Shown here piece after piece: positions 21,524 to 32,900 of a stretch of DNA of 64,000 bases. The stretch comes from Isoetes taiwanensis (lineage: Eukaryota > Streptophyta > Lycopodiopsida > Isoetales > Isoetaceae). The position numbers were made by a program, and so were the translations under genes. The stretch covers positions 16,188,275 through 16,252,274 of the forward strand of contig JAJEKV010000010.1 in NCBI GenBank assembly GCA_021234155.1, read 5' to 3'. A model generated the notes under the pieces. That model ran no database searches, was not told where the DNA came from, and worked only from the letters and a program-made list of their open reading frames with translations. Positions within the stretch are counted from its first letter, which is position 1. Each line of letters starts with the position of its first letter.

Positions 21524-24083
21524 CAGGTGCAAGCAGAGATTTGGCAAACAAACCCTGCAGAAGGGCATTTTGACCACAGTCAGCTGCCCTGGACGGTTCT
21601 AGAGCACCAGGGTCCTGATCTGGATGGAGGAGGCACTCAATTGGTGTGGGTTTCCTATATTCCCACCTCACGGGTGCCGGATTTCATTGCTGGGGAGCAA
21701 AAAAATGGAGATGCACCCTGCAATTTCTATATAAGAAGCTCTCAAATGAATAAGGGGCTATCAAAACCAGGCATCCGGACATATCTATCTCTGAAAAGGT
21801 ATGCAGTTCTCTAGGTTGTTGTCTATATGTTTTTTAGATTACACATGGAAATTAAAGCATGGCTGATTGATCCTCAATGGTGGAAAGAAGGTACTGGTGT
21901 AGTTTTGGGCCCCAAGACAATTCTGGGAACACCCATGTTGTGGAAGATCGACGTCCTCCTCGTGGCCAAAGGAGGAGGAGGGTTCAAAGGGGGGAGAGTG
22001 TTCGAAGGGGATGTCAATGTCATTTCACTTTGAGACAGCTCTACCTTCTTCCGGATTGCACTCAAATTACGTACCACAAATGGGATCACGTGAACAATCA
22101 AGGTGAAATTTGCCATGGTAAAGCTTTAGATGTTGAGAAAGGGTTGAGATATAGGCTGGCTCCGTGGCTCACGGCTGAAAAGAGAGAATGGATCAAACAA
22201 AAGCTATTGCATTACATTGCACCTAGAATGGTGATGAATATCCACCAAGAAAGAGTGAGTTTGAAGAAGGAACTACTTGGGTTGGAGGGGCTTTCGAGAG
22301 ATGACATGTTAAAGATGCATGAAATCTACAACATTGAAAACGTAGTGGCCCGAAATGTTTGGAAGTTGCATGAAGATGAAGCTACAAGCACTCATATGTG
22401 GGTGCAACAACACCTTGACAGTGTACTCCACTACGAGCAAGGTGACATCTTCCAATTGGGGGTTATGACTCCCACCCAAAGGGGAGCCTTGTTGAGATTT
22501 GGAAAGGATAGGGCATTGTGTCTCGACTCCACCTACTAAGACAAACGAGATGAGGTAGGGTTGCTCCTCTTGTATTTTAAAGCTCATATAAAATTTTAGC
22601 TTCCTTGCTAACATTGTTAAGTTGTGTTGCTATTTTACATTAAAGGTACTACCTCTTCACTATCATTGGATTCGATGACTACTTCAATGGAATGCCTCTG
22701 GCTTGGATTATCACGAACTCCCAGAAGAGCGATGCAATAGCAAGATGGCTAGAAGCCATGAAAGTGTGGGTTGAACGCCAGGACTCAACCTGGAAGCCCT
22801 CGTGCTTTATCACTGATTCTTGTGATGCCGAAATACATGCAATTAAAAAGGTAACAATGTTTCCATAGCAATTTTCAGTGGTTCATTTTGCACACCATCT
22901 TGAGCATGTGGCATCTCTCTCCACTTCAGGTTTACCCTAGCGTACGCTTGAACCTTTGCATCTGGCATGTGAGAAGAGATTGGTTGAAGTGGTTAGGCAA
23001 GAACGTGAAGAACAAGGAGATGAGGAACCAATTGTTTAAGGACTTGGGTGAGATCATGTATGGAATCAAGTGTCCCCCAGGTAACAATGACGATGGAGAG
23101 GATTACAATGAGGCTGTTAAAGTAGAAGCTTTGAGAAAGTTGGAGACCCTGAAAGGAAAGTATCCGCAGTATCCGAAATTGGCCTCCTACATGAGTCGAG
23201 AGTGGACTCGCAACATATGTGAATGGGTGTTGGCCACAAGAATCTTTCCCCATTCAAACCAAGAAACCAATGCTGCAATAGAAGCTAGGCACAAGACACT
23301 TAAGATGCGCTTGGGCATCTCCAAATCACAACTAAAGGGTAGGAGGATGGATTGGGATGAAAGAGGCTGGTTTTGTTATAAACACATCACAAGAGCAAAT
23401 TATTGAGTCGGCTATTCGAGGGGCGAGGCGGATTCCGGATGATGCAGTCGCGTTTGTAGACCTTGAAGGAGGGGAGGCATATGTCCAAACTCTTGATCTC
23501 AACCGCCAACCCTACTTTGTGAGTGGGGCACATAGGAATTGGGAGTTGTGATTGCCCATGGGGTGCCAAAGGGAACCTTTGCAAACACCAAGTTAAGGTT
23601 ATCCAACTAATGGACAGTTACAGAGAGCAGGACATCCTGAAGGTTCTAGGTTCCGATTATGGAAATGCAAGTGGTGGCATGAAGCACTTGCGCCCATGTA
23701 CACCTGGGGTCACCCCTCGAGATTCACCTGAAGAGATAGTTAGTCTAGAGGATGACATTCTCCCTATGAAGAAAGTTGGGTTGACCGTAGAGGAAGCTAG
23801 GGCCTCACTAGAAACGTGTGTTGCCAGGGTTATGGGGCGGGCCTCCAAGGATCCCAGCCTCCTCATAGCCACAGAGGTGATGATGAGACAAGTTGACACC
23901 AGGCTTGAGAGGATGGACGAAGAGGCCTATGACACAACTATATCGTCTTTGTCAGTGCTGGAGGAAGGGGAGGCATATGGAACGAGCCTTGCAAGGGTCA
24001 AGCCACCCTTGGAAATAGGGAAGAGGGGGCCAAAGGACAAGAAACGGAGTTGGAAGGAAGTTGAAATGGAGAGCCTTGCTTAG
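21524..24083 (+). pseudogene. MULE transposase (MURA-type), frameshifted
   Basis: Exons in order: 21,524-21,798 (donor CTGAAAAG^GTATGC); about 21,880-22,550 (N-terminal region with CHFTLRQLYLLPDC and HKWDHVN); 22,647-22,851 after an acceptor; and 22,930-24,083. The first DDE aspartate is in LCLDSTY (about 22,523), the second in CFITDSCDAEI (about 22,810), followed by LNLCIWHVRRDWL. A SWIM-type zinc finger (CDCPWGAKGNLCKH) lies at about 23,530-23,590. The third acidic residue is probably within NAAIEARHKTLK. Lesions: one extra T just after DSTY, a frame change near 23,380 and another just before the SWIM finger. The enzyme would cut and join element ends in the nucleus. Confidence 0.85.
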
Positions 24084-24159
24084 ATGATTTGTAATATCAA
24101 AGGTATTGTACTAGAATCAAAGGTTGAAGATAAATACTCAATGTGTAATATACTATATG

Positions 24160-24680
24160 TATAAATATTTTGTGTACGCATACACAATGTATAAATACTT
24201 TATGCACAAATACAGAAAGTATGAATACTCATAAGTGCAAGTAGTCTACGTATAAGTACTCTATGTAGAAATACTCTGTGTATAAATACCATGTGTTTAA
24301 ATACTTAGTGTGCAATGTTGAAATGCTCGATGTATTTGTGTCAATGGTAGTAGATAAATACTCGATGTATACATACACTATGTGCAAAATACTATACGTA
24401 TAAATACTCTGTGGGCAAATACAATGTATAAATACTCCATATACAAATACAAAATATATGAATACTATTAAGTACAAATAGTCTATGTATAAGTACTCTA
24501 TGTAGAAGTACTCTGTGTATAAATACCATGTGTACAAAATACCATAAGTATAAATACTCTGTGTACAAATACACAATGTATTAATACTCTGTGTAGAAGT
24601 ACTCTAAGCATGTAGACAATACTCTATGCATAATACTTAAAGTACAAATACTCCCATGTATATTACGTTTATACTCCATG
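24160..24680. repeat. ATAAATACTCTGTGTACAAA minisatellite 1
   Basis: Variable units of about 12-24 bp built from TATAAATACTCTGTGTAC repeat for some 500 bp just downstream of the transposase. The open frames it creates (Tyr/Ile/Leu-rich on the minus strand) are by-products. Confidence 0.85.
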
Positions 24681-24784
24681 GATAAATTCAAAATTCACAT
24701 GTGTAAATGCAAAATTCCATTAAAAAATAGAGAACTATTTGTCTGCCCAATGGTCGAAAGATATTTCTAAAGTCGTCATCTATC

Positions 24785-24965
24785 CGGTGGAATCACAAAA
24801 TGGTGATTCCATGCCGTGGAATTCCCTCCGCCATCATTGCGTGCCGCAGGCAATAATGCTTCTTCACGTCAAATGCCTGCCATTCTGACAGACAGCTAAC
24901 TGACGTACGCAAGGGGTGGTGATTCCACTACACAGAATCGCATGTGGTGATTCCACCCCACAGAA
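24785..24965. repeat. internal GATTCC/GGAATC block
   Basis: Four or so units of GGTGATTCCAC...AGAATC type, like those at the element ends, lie just upstream of the first accessory gene. They may be regulatory or a leftover end of a nested element. Confidence 0.7.
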
Positions 24966-25056
24966 TCATCCTTCAGCCGTCGGACCAGCGCCATTCTCTT
25001 CGTATTCACTCATAGTTCCCTGGAAGACGCTCCTGTAAGGCGCTTCGATCTTCGGC

Positions 25057-25622
25057 ATGGCGGACTGCCCCCCAATAGCCATACTCGACGGCGTCCTCGT
25101 GGTGGACCTCAGTTTTCTGGAGGCGCTCAAGGATTGCAAGCTGGAGAGTCTGCAGGAGCGTCTCCGGAGCCGTGCACTGGTAGAGGTCCCGCCTATTTCT
25201 GTCGCCGTACCTTCGGGACAAGGTTGTGAATGCATTAGGATTTCTGTGAAGGTTTCCAACGTTTCACACATCCCCGGGCACCAGACGCTTGATGAGGAGT
25301 GGGCAAAGAATCTGTTTGCATACATTCACGAAACGGAAGTGCCGAAGGAAGAATCTGCTAAATGTGGCCGCAAAGATTCTGCTGGAGGAGGAGTGCAAGG
25401 ATGAGCCAGTGCAGGAGGAGTGCAAGGATGAGCCAGATGACGGTTATTTTGCGTTCCCGGTTGCCTGCCGCAAGGACCCAAGCGATGGGAGGGTTAACTG
25501 GTCTACCAACAAGGTGTGACTTCATTCGCTGCTATTCGTTTGATGTTTTTTATTGTTGGTGCAACTAACTCACTGCATGAACTACGCAGAAAAAGCGAGC
25601 CCGCCCCAGTTACAGTGCATAG
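25057..25622 (+). pseudogene. MULE accessory gene of unknown function, copy 1
   Basis: The frame from ATG 25057 (MADCPPIAILDGVLVVDLSF, then LEALKDCKLESLQERLRSR and IPGHQTLDEEWAKNLFAYI) stays open to 25404. The homologous C-terminal part continues in the next frame (ECKDEPDDGYFAFPVACRKD, then GRVNWSTNK), up to a donor at 25513/25514. A final exon (KKRARPSYSA-stop, ending 25622) supplies a basic nuclear-localisation-like tail. A 27-bp tandem repeat encoding the ECKDEP segment lies near the frame change. The middle is acidic. I recognise no domain. A second copy in reverse orientation lies at 26.6-27.2 kb, which supports a real protein. A role in the nucleus beside the transposase is inference. 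Confidence 0.6.
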
Positions 25623-25869
25623 CTCGCGATGATTAATGAAGGAGGAGCGTCCTTTTTTTTTGTTTCTGTTCAGACACCCTTCTATGAATCTGGAGGAACT
25701 CTGAATCCCTGTTGAGTTTTGAGTTCCTGGTAGCTACCTTGCTTAACGCCTTCTTTTGAGAATACAGATCTAAGTTACTTGATGTTCAATCTCTTCAGTT
25801 AGCTTCAAATTGCAAGCACATGCAACTTGTCCATGCATAATATTTGGTTTCTAATTTGATGAGTCTTGC

Positions 25870-26310
25870 ATAATTACTCAATGTACAGAATCAAAGGTTG
25901 AAGATGAATACTCAATGTACAGAATACGATATGTATAGATACTTTGTGTACAAATAGACAATGTATAAATACTCCATGTACAAACACAGAATGTATGAAT
26001 ACTCTTATGTATACATTGTGTATAAATACCATGTGTAGAAAGACCCTGTATAAATACCCTGTGTATAAATACTTAGTGTAGGTATATACTCGACGTATAA
26101 ATACTCTGGAAAATACTATACGTATAAATACTATGTGTACAAACACACAATGTACAAAATACTATACGTATAAATACCATGTGTACAAAATACTATAAGT
26201 ATAAATACTCTATGCACAAATACACAATGTATTAATACTCTGTGTAGAAGTTCTCTAAGCATGTAGACAATACTCTATGTATAATACTTAAAGTACAAAT
26301 ACTCCTATGT
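25870..26310. repeat. ATAAATACTCTGTGTACAAA minisatellite 2
   Basis: Same unit type and same orientation as 24,160-24,680. It begins with the shared flank AGAATCAAAGGTTGAAGAT, so the array and its left flank were duplicated together. Confidence 0.85.
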
Positions 26311-26626
26311 ATATCCCGTGGAATCACATGTATCCTTCGTATGGAATCACAACCAGAAACATGGAAGCAAATACAATTGAAATGCATGCATGGAATGAGA
26401 TACTTTAATGCAATGCATGATACTGGAGGCACTAACACTTGCAGATTGAACAGCCATAATCTCGATTCATATTTATAAATAACCGTGACAAAAAAAAAAA
26501 AAAAGGAACCCCTTCATGGGTGTGTCACACTCAGGGTTTAACAGACAGTGATTCTCAGACATGTATTGATTCTCAAAAGGAACCTGCTAAAAAAAAGACA
26601 GTGTCTGCTTCATTTAATCTCGGCAG

Positions 26627-27221
26627 CTAGGCAGTGGAGGTGCAGGTACGCTTCCTCTGCATGACATGCACGGAGTTACATCCAGCAAAAATAAAAAATA
26701 ACGTGAAGTAACAGGAGCAGATGGCATACCTTGGCGCCGGACTAGTTAGTTCGGCCGGTTGTTGGGTCTTTGCAGCAGGGAACGGGAAACACGAAGTCGT
26801 CATCTTCTGGTTCATCGAACTCAAATCTTCTGGTTCATCGAACTCAAACGCGTCCTTGAAAGGCTTCGATCGACATGAACATCCGCATGCAGTAGGCTTT
26901 CGAGTTGCATAAAGAAAAGCAAACAAATTCTTGGCCCATTCATCCTGTAACGTTTCGTGACCAGGAATTCTGGACACCCTAGATACTTTAACTGGGATTC
27001 TCGAACCATTGGAGGTTCTCAAAGGTACCCTGATGCATTCGCAGCCCACTATCCTCGGTATGACGACGGAAAGCGGGGGCACCTCTTCCAACGAGCGACT
27101 TCGAAGACGATCCTGCAGGCTTTCGAGCCTGCAGTTGTGGAAATCCTCCAAGAAAGCAAGGTCAATCACGAGAAACCCGTCCACTATAGCAATCGGGGGC
27201 AGTCCGCCATACCTAGAAGCC
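26627..27221 (-). pseudogene. MULE accessory gene of unknown function, copy 2 (inverted)
   Basis: The minus strand encodes PPIAIVDGFLVIDLAFLEDF, CRLESLQDRLRSRSLEEVPP, ECIRVPLRTSNGS and IPGHETLQDEWAKNLFAFLY, clearly homologous to copy 1. It has a loss of one C in the run after the original ATG (about 27,205) and a 22-bp tandem duplication near 26,815-26,860 that shifts the frame. An in-frame TAG also stands where copy 1 has tryptophan. The acidic part (EFDEPEDDDF when read around the duplication), the FPVPCCKDP motif and the last exon with RKRTCTSTA are still visible. It carries an insertion between GCECIR and VKVSRV that copy 1 lacks. Confidence 0.6.
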
Positions 27222-27564
27222 GGCAACTGATGTTAGAGCAGGCGAAGAGCAGGCAAAGAAATTCCTTACCGAACCACAGGATACAAGCAGCTCCCGGAAA
27301 TATCGCAAGGAGATGGCGCCTAGCGATCGGATCGAAGCGCCAGAACTGCAGCTCAGCACCAAAACCAGAAGCTATGATCCGTCGGGGCTCCACGAAATTC
27401 CGCCCGACGGAATCACCGACTAGGGCTAAATTCGCTGTCAGTGTAGGGGTCAACGTGGCACCCTTGCATTCGTCAATGTCGCGTCAGTTCAGTTTGGCAC
27501 GAATCCAAGCAGTGAGGGCAATAGATGCCTGCGGCTTGACAATGATTGCGTACGTCGTTCCACA

Positions 27565-27765
27565 TCACCGACGTGCGTGTGATTCCACGGAACAGAATAA
27601 CGCACGTGTGATTCCACGGAATTGAATAACGTACGTGTGATTCCACGGAACTGAATCACGGACGCGTGATTCCACGGAACTGAATCACGGACGTGTGATT
27701 CGTGAATCACGGACGTGTGATTCCACGGAACTGAATCACCGACTTGTGATTCCACGGGATAGAAT
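27565..27765. repeat. internal GATTCC/GAATCAC tandem block
   Basis: Units of about 33 bp (GTGTGATTCCACGGAACTGA, then ATCACGGAC) repeat six times between accessory copy 2 and the Ulp1-type gene. Confidence 0.85.
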
Positions 27766-27945
27766 CGAGCATATAACCCAAATTCAAATTCAAAAAAGTT
27801 CCCGCTCGAAAATCTTTCAAATTCAAATTCAAAAAAAGTTCATCAGAACATCATATACAGTGGATACACAGTGGTATGGATTCTTGTGGAAATAAAACCA
27901 GCAAAGCTGGGAATTCTTGTTTTCTGTTCAATAGCAAGGTTGAAA

Positions 27946-30337
27946 TCATGGGCCATTTCTCCTCAGACGGGTAAGCAAGCCACCCTCCTCGGTCCAATCT
28001 CCCTGGGGTAGATGAAATGTGCTTTTCCTTTGCTGGACGCAGTCAAATAACTTTTGTAGCATCACACAAATGTCGACCTTGTCATGTCGATTTCCCTCCG
28101 CCCAAACCATTTGGATGTGTCAATGACCTACAAGCGGGCGGGCGGTTTAGAATGAAACATCACGAAATTAAGTAAAAATTGCATACATAACACTCACGGA
28201 ATGATCTTTCGAGTTGCAAATGTCCAGCAAGAACCTCTTCACAAAGCAAATTGTGTATATCCCACAATCCTGGGTGTTCTCCTGCTGGGGCACATTCAAG
28301 GGACACAGGGGGCATTGTGCAGGCTCGAGGATTCAAAATTCCATCTCTTCATAATGTCTGTTATGAAGCTGAGTGCAAACATAGCAATCAGGGAAGGCAA
28401 ATTCGATAGGAAAGGTGTAAAATTCATCTTACATAGTCGCGAAAGATCTTAAGTTGGAGTGCATGGGCGCCATTGAATCTAGATGCAGCACCACTGGGCA
28501 CGGGGTTTGAAGCCTCCGGCTTGCCTCTTCGTTGGATACCAATATAAGCAGGCTCCGGTGGTTTTTTGCAAAACAAGTTTATGAAATCGAATTGCCTACC
28601 TATGAATTCGAAATCGAATTGTATACCTGCTCATTACTGGGAAGTGGTAGAAAACGACATTTTGCATCCGCCAATTCTGCCTGCTAAAAGGTTTGGGTGG
28701 GATTAGATTACCGAAAATTTCATATGCACCTGACTGACCATCTAAATAGTTTTGCAAGAAGAGGCCGAAGGCCGCGGGATGGATGAAAACATGCTGGGAC
28801 CTCTTGTTCTGGGGGATGGCATGTATTAAGGCTCTGTGAAGGGCATTCTGCAGTCAGTGAATGATATTGTGAAACCAAACAAAAAATTAGCTTCGAACTT
28901 ACAGAAGATAGGCACCAATGCATTCCTCGTTGATTCTGCAGTCCACATCGTCTCCTACACCGGGCACCGTCATGAAATCCTGGGCAAAATTGGCATAGAT
29001 CGAAATTGGGATCTTTGCCGATTTTTTCCCTACCCGAATTTCGCGTGCTCAGTTGTCGGTGGATACTTGAATGTAAAATTACGGGTCCAATTCACGGAAA
29101 CAAGGCCTGATTGGTAAGCAAAAAAGAATAAAAAATGTGGCCTCGGTCCTATGCATCATGGGAATCTCAATAATTGTCCCTTCCTCTTAGACAAAGCGAG
29201 GAGGGTCGGGAAGACCCATTGTTTGAATAGCATCGCTGCAGACCCGAATGTATTTGGGCGTCTCAAAAACAATGTGATTAGGAGCTATGCAATCTTCTGT
29301 TTTATTTGCACCCCTCTTTTTCCTGGGTGTTTTCGGAAGGCTACTGACCGGGAGCTTGCATGCTTTCTTGGGAGGGGAGGATGCAAATTCCCCTTCTGCA
29401 TCTGCGACTTCCCTCTTCGAAATCATCTCGGTCGACTGATTCCACGCTCTCTAGCCAAAGACATGTCGGCCCTCAACTCTTCAACAGTAACATTGAACCT
29501 TCTAGCAATGTTATTTCTTATTGCTGCCCTCTTCTGATCCTCCAAACTCTCCTCCACCATCCGCCTTATCTCCACCTGCTGAATGACCCAAGCAGCCTTG
29601 TTTGCCGGTTTGAGAATCCCATGCTCTATTTGCTCCTCTGCCATAGCTTCGGCCCTGTGCCTGGCCCTTGCCAAAATCCGTCTCAGGTTGTGATGCCACT
29701 CATCTACACTCCGCTGCAGCTTCACCAATTCAAAATCCCTCTTCTTCTTGGCTAACTCAGGGGCATTGGGTTTCCTTCCCCGATTTGCTGCTGGCAGCTT
29801 GTAATCCCCAGTCATGTTGTGCTTGGCTAACCTGTGGATTTCCAAGTCCCACTTCTTGGAGTAACTTCGATCACAGTTGTTGAATTGGCAGTACCACCGA
29901 CCATCACCAGCATCGAATTTCCAGTTGGGAACTTCTGCCATGTTTCCGGGATTCTCCCAGGGAGGGTTTTCGACGGCATCGCTGCATAAATCAATTCTGC
30001 ACTCTATGCTGGCTTTAAAATCAACATCCTGTAATTTGGGTTCTGGAGGCACTGGAACAGAAATTTCGCAAGCATCTGCGACCCCCCAAATATTTGGGAA
30101 TACACGAGAAGCTTCAACAATGAGCTTAGCATGAATAGAATCCGGTTGCGGCTCCACACTTGCGCCTGCAGCTGTCCCAAAACCCTCACCTGCAAAAGCC
30201 TTACCGGGAGGGGAGTCCACCTCCGAATGAAGAGCCTTTTCTTGCAAGGGATTGTTCACAGGGAACACAAAAGCTGAATTTGCATTGGATTCAACCTGGA
30301 AGTTCTCGCCCAGCGAGGTTTCAAGACTCTGCGCCAT
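27946..30337 (-). pseudogene. MULE gene with C2H2 finger and Ulp1-type cysteine protease domain
   Basis: The first exon (30337 to 29423, 304 residues) has a C2H2 finger (Cys150, Cys155, His168, His173; WYCQFNNCDRSYSKKW) and an Arg-rich helical C terminus. A basic Lys/Pro-rich stretch follows one base out of frame (to 29187). Exons further along build a Ulp1/SENP-like domain: DDVDCRINEECIGAYL (~28,930), HVFIHPAAFGLFLQNYL (~28,770), CRFLPLPSNEQ (~28,640), HRSLLILVSNEEA (catalytic His 28558-28560), VVLHLDSMAPMHSNL (Asp 28477-28479) and LNVPQQENTQDCGIYTICF (Gln, then Cys 28264-28266). Ulp1 enzymes remove SUMO-like tags. MULEs carrying such genes are known in plants as KAONASHI. An in-frame TGA lies before the Cys exon, a frame change near 28,095, and the acceptor before the His exon is not AG. 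Joining the finger exon and the protease into one gene is inference. Confidence 0.65.
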
Positions 30338-30783
30338 CTGGAAAGGGATTGAAGTAGCAAAAAGACAAGAACAGACGCTAGCAGAAAAGGGGGCGCCGGG
30401 AAGAACGGGCCGCCGGAACGAACCTGTGAGAAAACGAATGTTGGACGCTAGCAGAAAAGGGGGCGCCGGGAAGAACGGAGCGCCGGAACGAACCTGTGAG
30501 AAAACGAATGTTTGGAAAGAGAGAAAGGGAAATTTTGGCGCCAGACGTGTGATTCCTTTGGATGGGTGCAGTTCATGCTAGGGCTTGACGTGGAGGACGC
30601 TGATACGTGGAGCCGGCATCAATCATGACATTGTCAGGGTACCGTACACGGTCATAATTATGAGTCGCCAGAATTCAAAACCCTTAATAAAATCTACTCA
30701 ATAATAATAATTATCCTAGGACATAATTAAAATAGCCAAAATATCCACGACAAATCGAGCGGTCAGGATGCGTCGCCCATTTG

Positions 30784-31210
30784 CGGTGATTCCGTCGAAT
30801 GGGGAATCAAAAAACTGTGATTCCGTCCCCCGGAATCTCCATGTGGTGATTCCGCCACGTTGAATATCACAGAATGTGATTCCATCGGGCAGAATCGCGT
30901 TTACGTGATTCCTTCGAGTGGAATCAGAATTCGGTGATTCCACAGAGCGGTATACTACGTTTGTGATTCTGTTGAATGGGGAATCAAAAAACTGTGATTC
31001 CGTCCATCGGAATCTCTCTGCGGTGATTCCGCCACGTTGAATACCACAGAATGTGATTCCATCCGGCAGAATCGCGTTAACGTGATTCCTTCGAGTGGAA
31101 TCAGAATTTGGTGATTCCGCAGTGCGGTATCCTACGGTTGTGATTCCTTCTAGTGGAATATAAGAGTTGTGATTCTATCCGACAGTTTCTTTCCGTGGTG
31201 ATTCCGCCGG
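30784..31210. repeat. subterminal GATTCC/GGAATC palindrome array, right
   Basis: About sixteen GTGATTCC units alternate with GGAATC. A larger unit of about 183 bp is duplicated in tandem (30,784 and 30,967, both with GGGGAATCAAAAAACTGTGA). It mirrors the left array. Confidence 0.85.
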
Positions 31211-31339
31211 AAGGTATCGAAACAAATGGCCAGGATATAGACCCGGCTGACCGACGGCTGGGATGCATCAGTAGGTGCACGTGACGTTGTCAGTGTACGG
31301 TTACGGGGTCTCCAGAACGGACCCCGTTTCGCCGGGCTC

Positions 31340-31389
31340 GTGATTCTGCGGCAAGGAATATCTTGCGATGGGTAAAAATATTTTCACCC
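31340..31389. repeat. MULE right terminal inverted repeat
   Basis: Reverse complement of the left end: 31370-31389 pairs with 20694-20713 and 31340-31369 with 20730-20759. It is followed directly by the target duplication TACAATTTC (31390-31398). Confidence 0.93.
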
Positions 31390-31398
31390 TACAATTTC

Positions 31399-32900
31399 TA
31401 TGGATTGCAAGACATGTCCCCGTCTCTGCCTCAAGTAATTAGTTAAAAGTGTATAGTGCAATGATGCAGCATAGGAGATCCTTGCAAATTTTTAATTCGG
31501 ATCGTTAGCACATAAGTAACCTCCTTATTTCTTAGTGAGGAGGAAAGCAAGCAATGAGCATTAATGCAAGTACACAAGCAGTCCCTAGAGAAGAAATAAA
31601 AGGCTCTAGCATGGATCCCTTTTTCTCAATTATAGCCTAGGTCGAACCTATTGTCTCCGTGGACGCTAAAAATTCTATTCTATTCTATTCTTTTCAGGCC
31701 CTTTTTCTTAGTATATCCCAGTTATGGATTATTCTACCTAGGCTGTTTTTCTAGGTGGGATATAGTGTTCCTTGATTATACAGAACTACACACTATGATA
31801 TTTTGCTCCATATTTTTACCTATAGTCTCATTTGTTTATTTTTAGGCTTTAATATAGAAGTTTATAAAGAAGGAATCACAAATATATGCAATTATGCTGG
31901 ACTATTCTTGTCAATTAGATGGAAATCCATGTAATAGGGTAAGAGCATGTTAGGGTAGTCAAAGATGACGATATATTTGAGTTCTTAACGTCTTCTTGAC
32001 ATCACAAAGTACCTTACAACATGTATGTACTACTACTCTTGAACATAACACAATTTCTTTTAGTCAATCTTGTAGTCTAGGTACTTGCACAGAAGTACAC
32101 AGAAAAGTACCTTTTTGGTAATTTTTTATGTAGGCCCTAGCATGCTTTCACCCAATATTTTGACGAGAATAGATAGAATTATATGCCAGCATTGTCTCTA
32201 TATATGCATATTCTTCAGACTAGAGTTGCCTTTGGTTTTCACTATTCACATAGCATCAGGATTACATGTTGTTCTTTTTGTGCATTTGTCACACGTTTTC
32301 CATGACATATTAATGGTGTCTATGTTGCATGTAGCTCTAAACGTGCACTAAAAGGCGAAGTACAAAGCTTGAAAATAGCAACAGACCATTTTACTATTGC
32401 TAAAGGTAACATGATGGAACAATTTAATTCGCTCCAACAACAGCACAAAGGTCTTCTAACACAACAATGTGCTTGATAAATAATGTGTCGATTCTTGTTT
32501 GATAAATAATGTGCTTGTGCGCTTTTATGCTTAGCTACATTTATGGAAAAGAATTTATCCTTAAATAGAATAGATAACATTATGTAGTGCATAACAGATT
32601 GAAGCAATTTGCTGGTATATGTTCTTTGAAGCAGTGGATGGGTTTCTTTTTGCTGTTATTTCACTTCTTTTTTTCTAGCAAATGTGGTACATGACGTTTA
32701 GACATGGATTACTATTACCCTAGTGGGATAAAGTCAAAGCATTGTCGAAGTCATTTACATTGGAAAAAAGACCAAATCTAATGCATCTTCAATACATATG
32801 CAATGTATTGAATGAACAAAAATGACTTTTTTAATGCAGGACTCTCATACTACAATGTGGTCTATGCAGCTTGTGAATGCATGCAATTGCAAACAAAATC
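31399..32900. other. duplication copy A, non-coding part
   Basis: Aligns with copy B at 45,263-45,610 and 49,868-50,780. No gene recognised. A (TCTAT)n stretch at 31,668-31,692 preceded by CTCCGTGGACG resembles a minimal 3' tail of the LINE family seen at 2.1 kb. It is absent from copy B. Confidence 0.5.

Larger units (their letters stand above)
20694..31389 (+). mobile_element. Mutator-like element (MULE) with transposase, Ulp1-type gene and accessory genes
   Basis: A 10,696-bp insertion with terminal inverted repeats, a 9-bp target duplication and an empty site in the paralogous copy B. The terminal repeats start with 20 identical bases apart from strand (GGGTGAAAATATTTTTACCC). These are followed by 30 identical bases (ATCGCAAGATATTCC... 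to ...CAGAATCAC), offset on the left by a 16-bp insert. The nine-base duplication, the MULE-type DDE transposase with SWIM finger and the associated Ulp1-type gene all place it in the Mutator superfamily. Every coding region found has at least one lesion, so this copy is not expected to be autonomous. Confidence 0.93.

Noticed and set aside
24229-24576. Tyr/Ile-rich repetitive protein on the minus strand
   Set aside because: It is the translation of a minisatellite with units not fixed in length; no start context or homologue pattern.
32320-32607. ORF shared with 50162-50452
   Set aside because: Same reason: part of the segmental duplication, and the two frames differ by indels.
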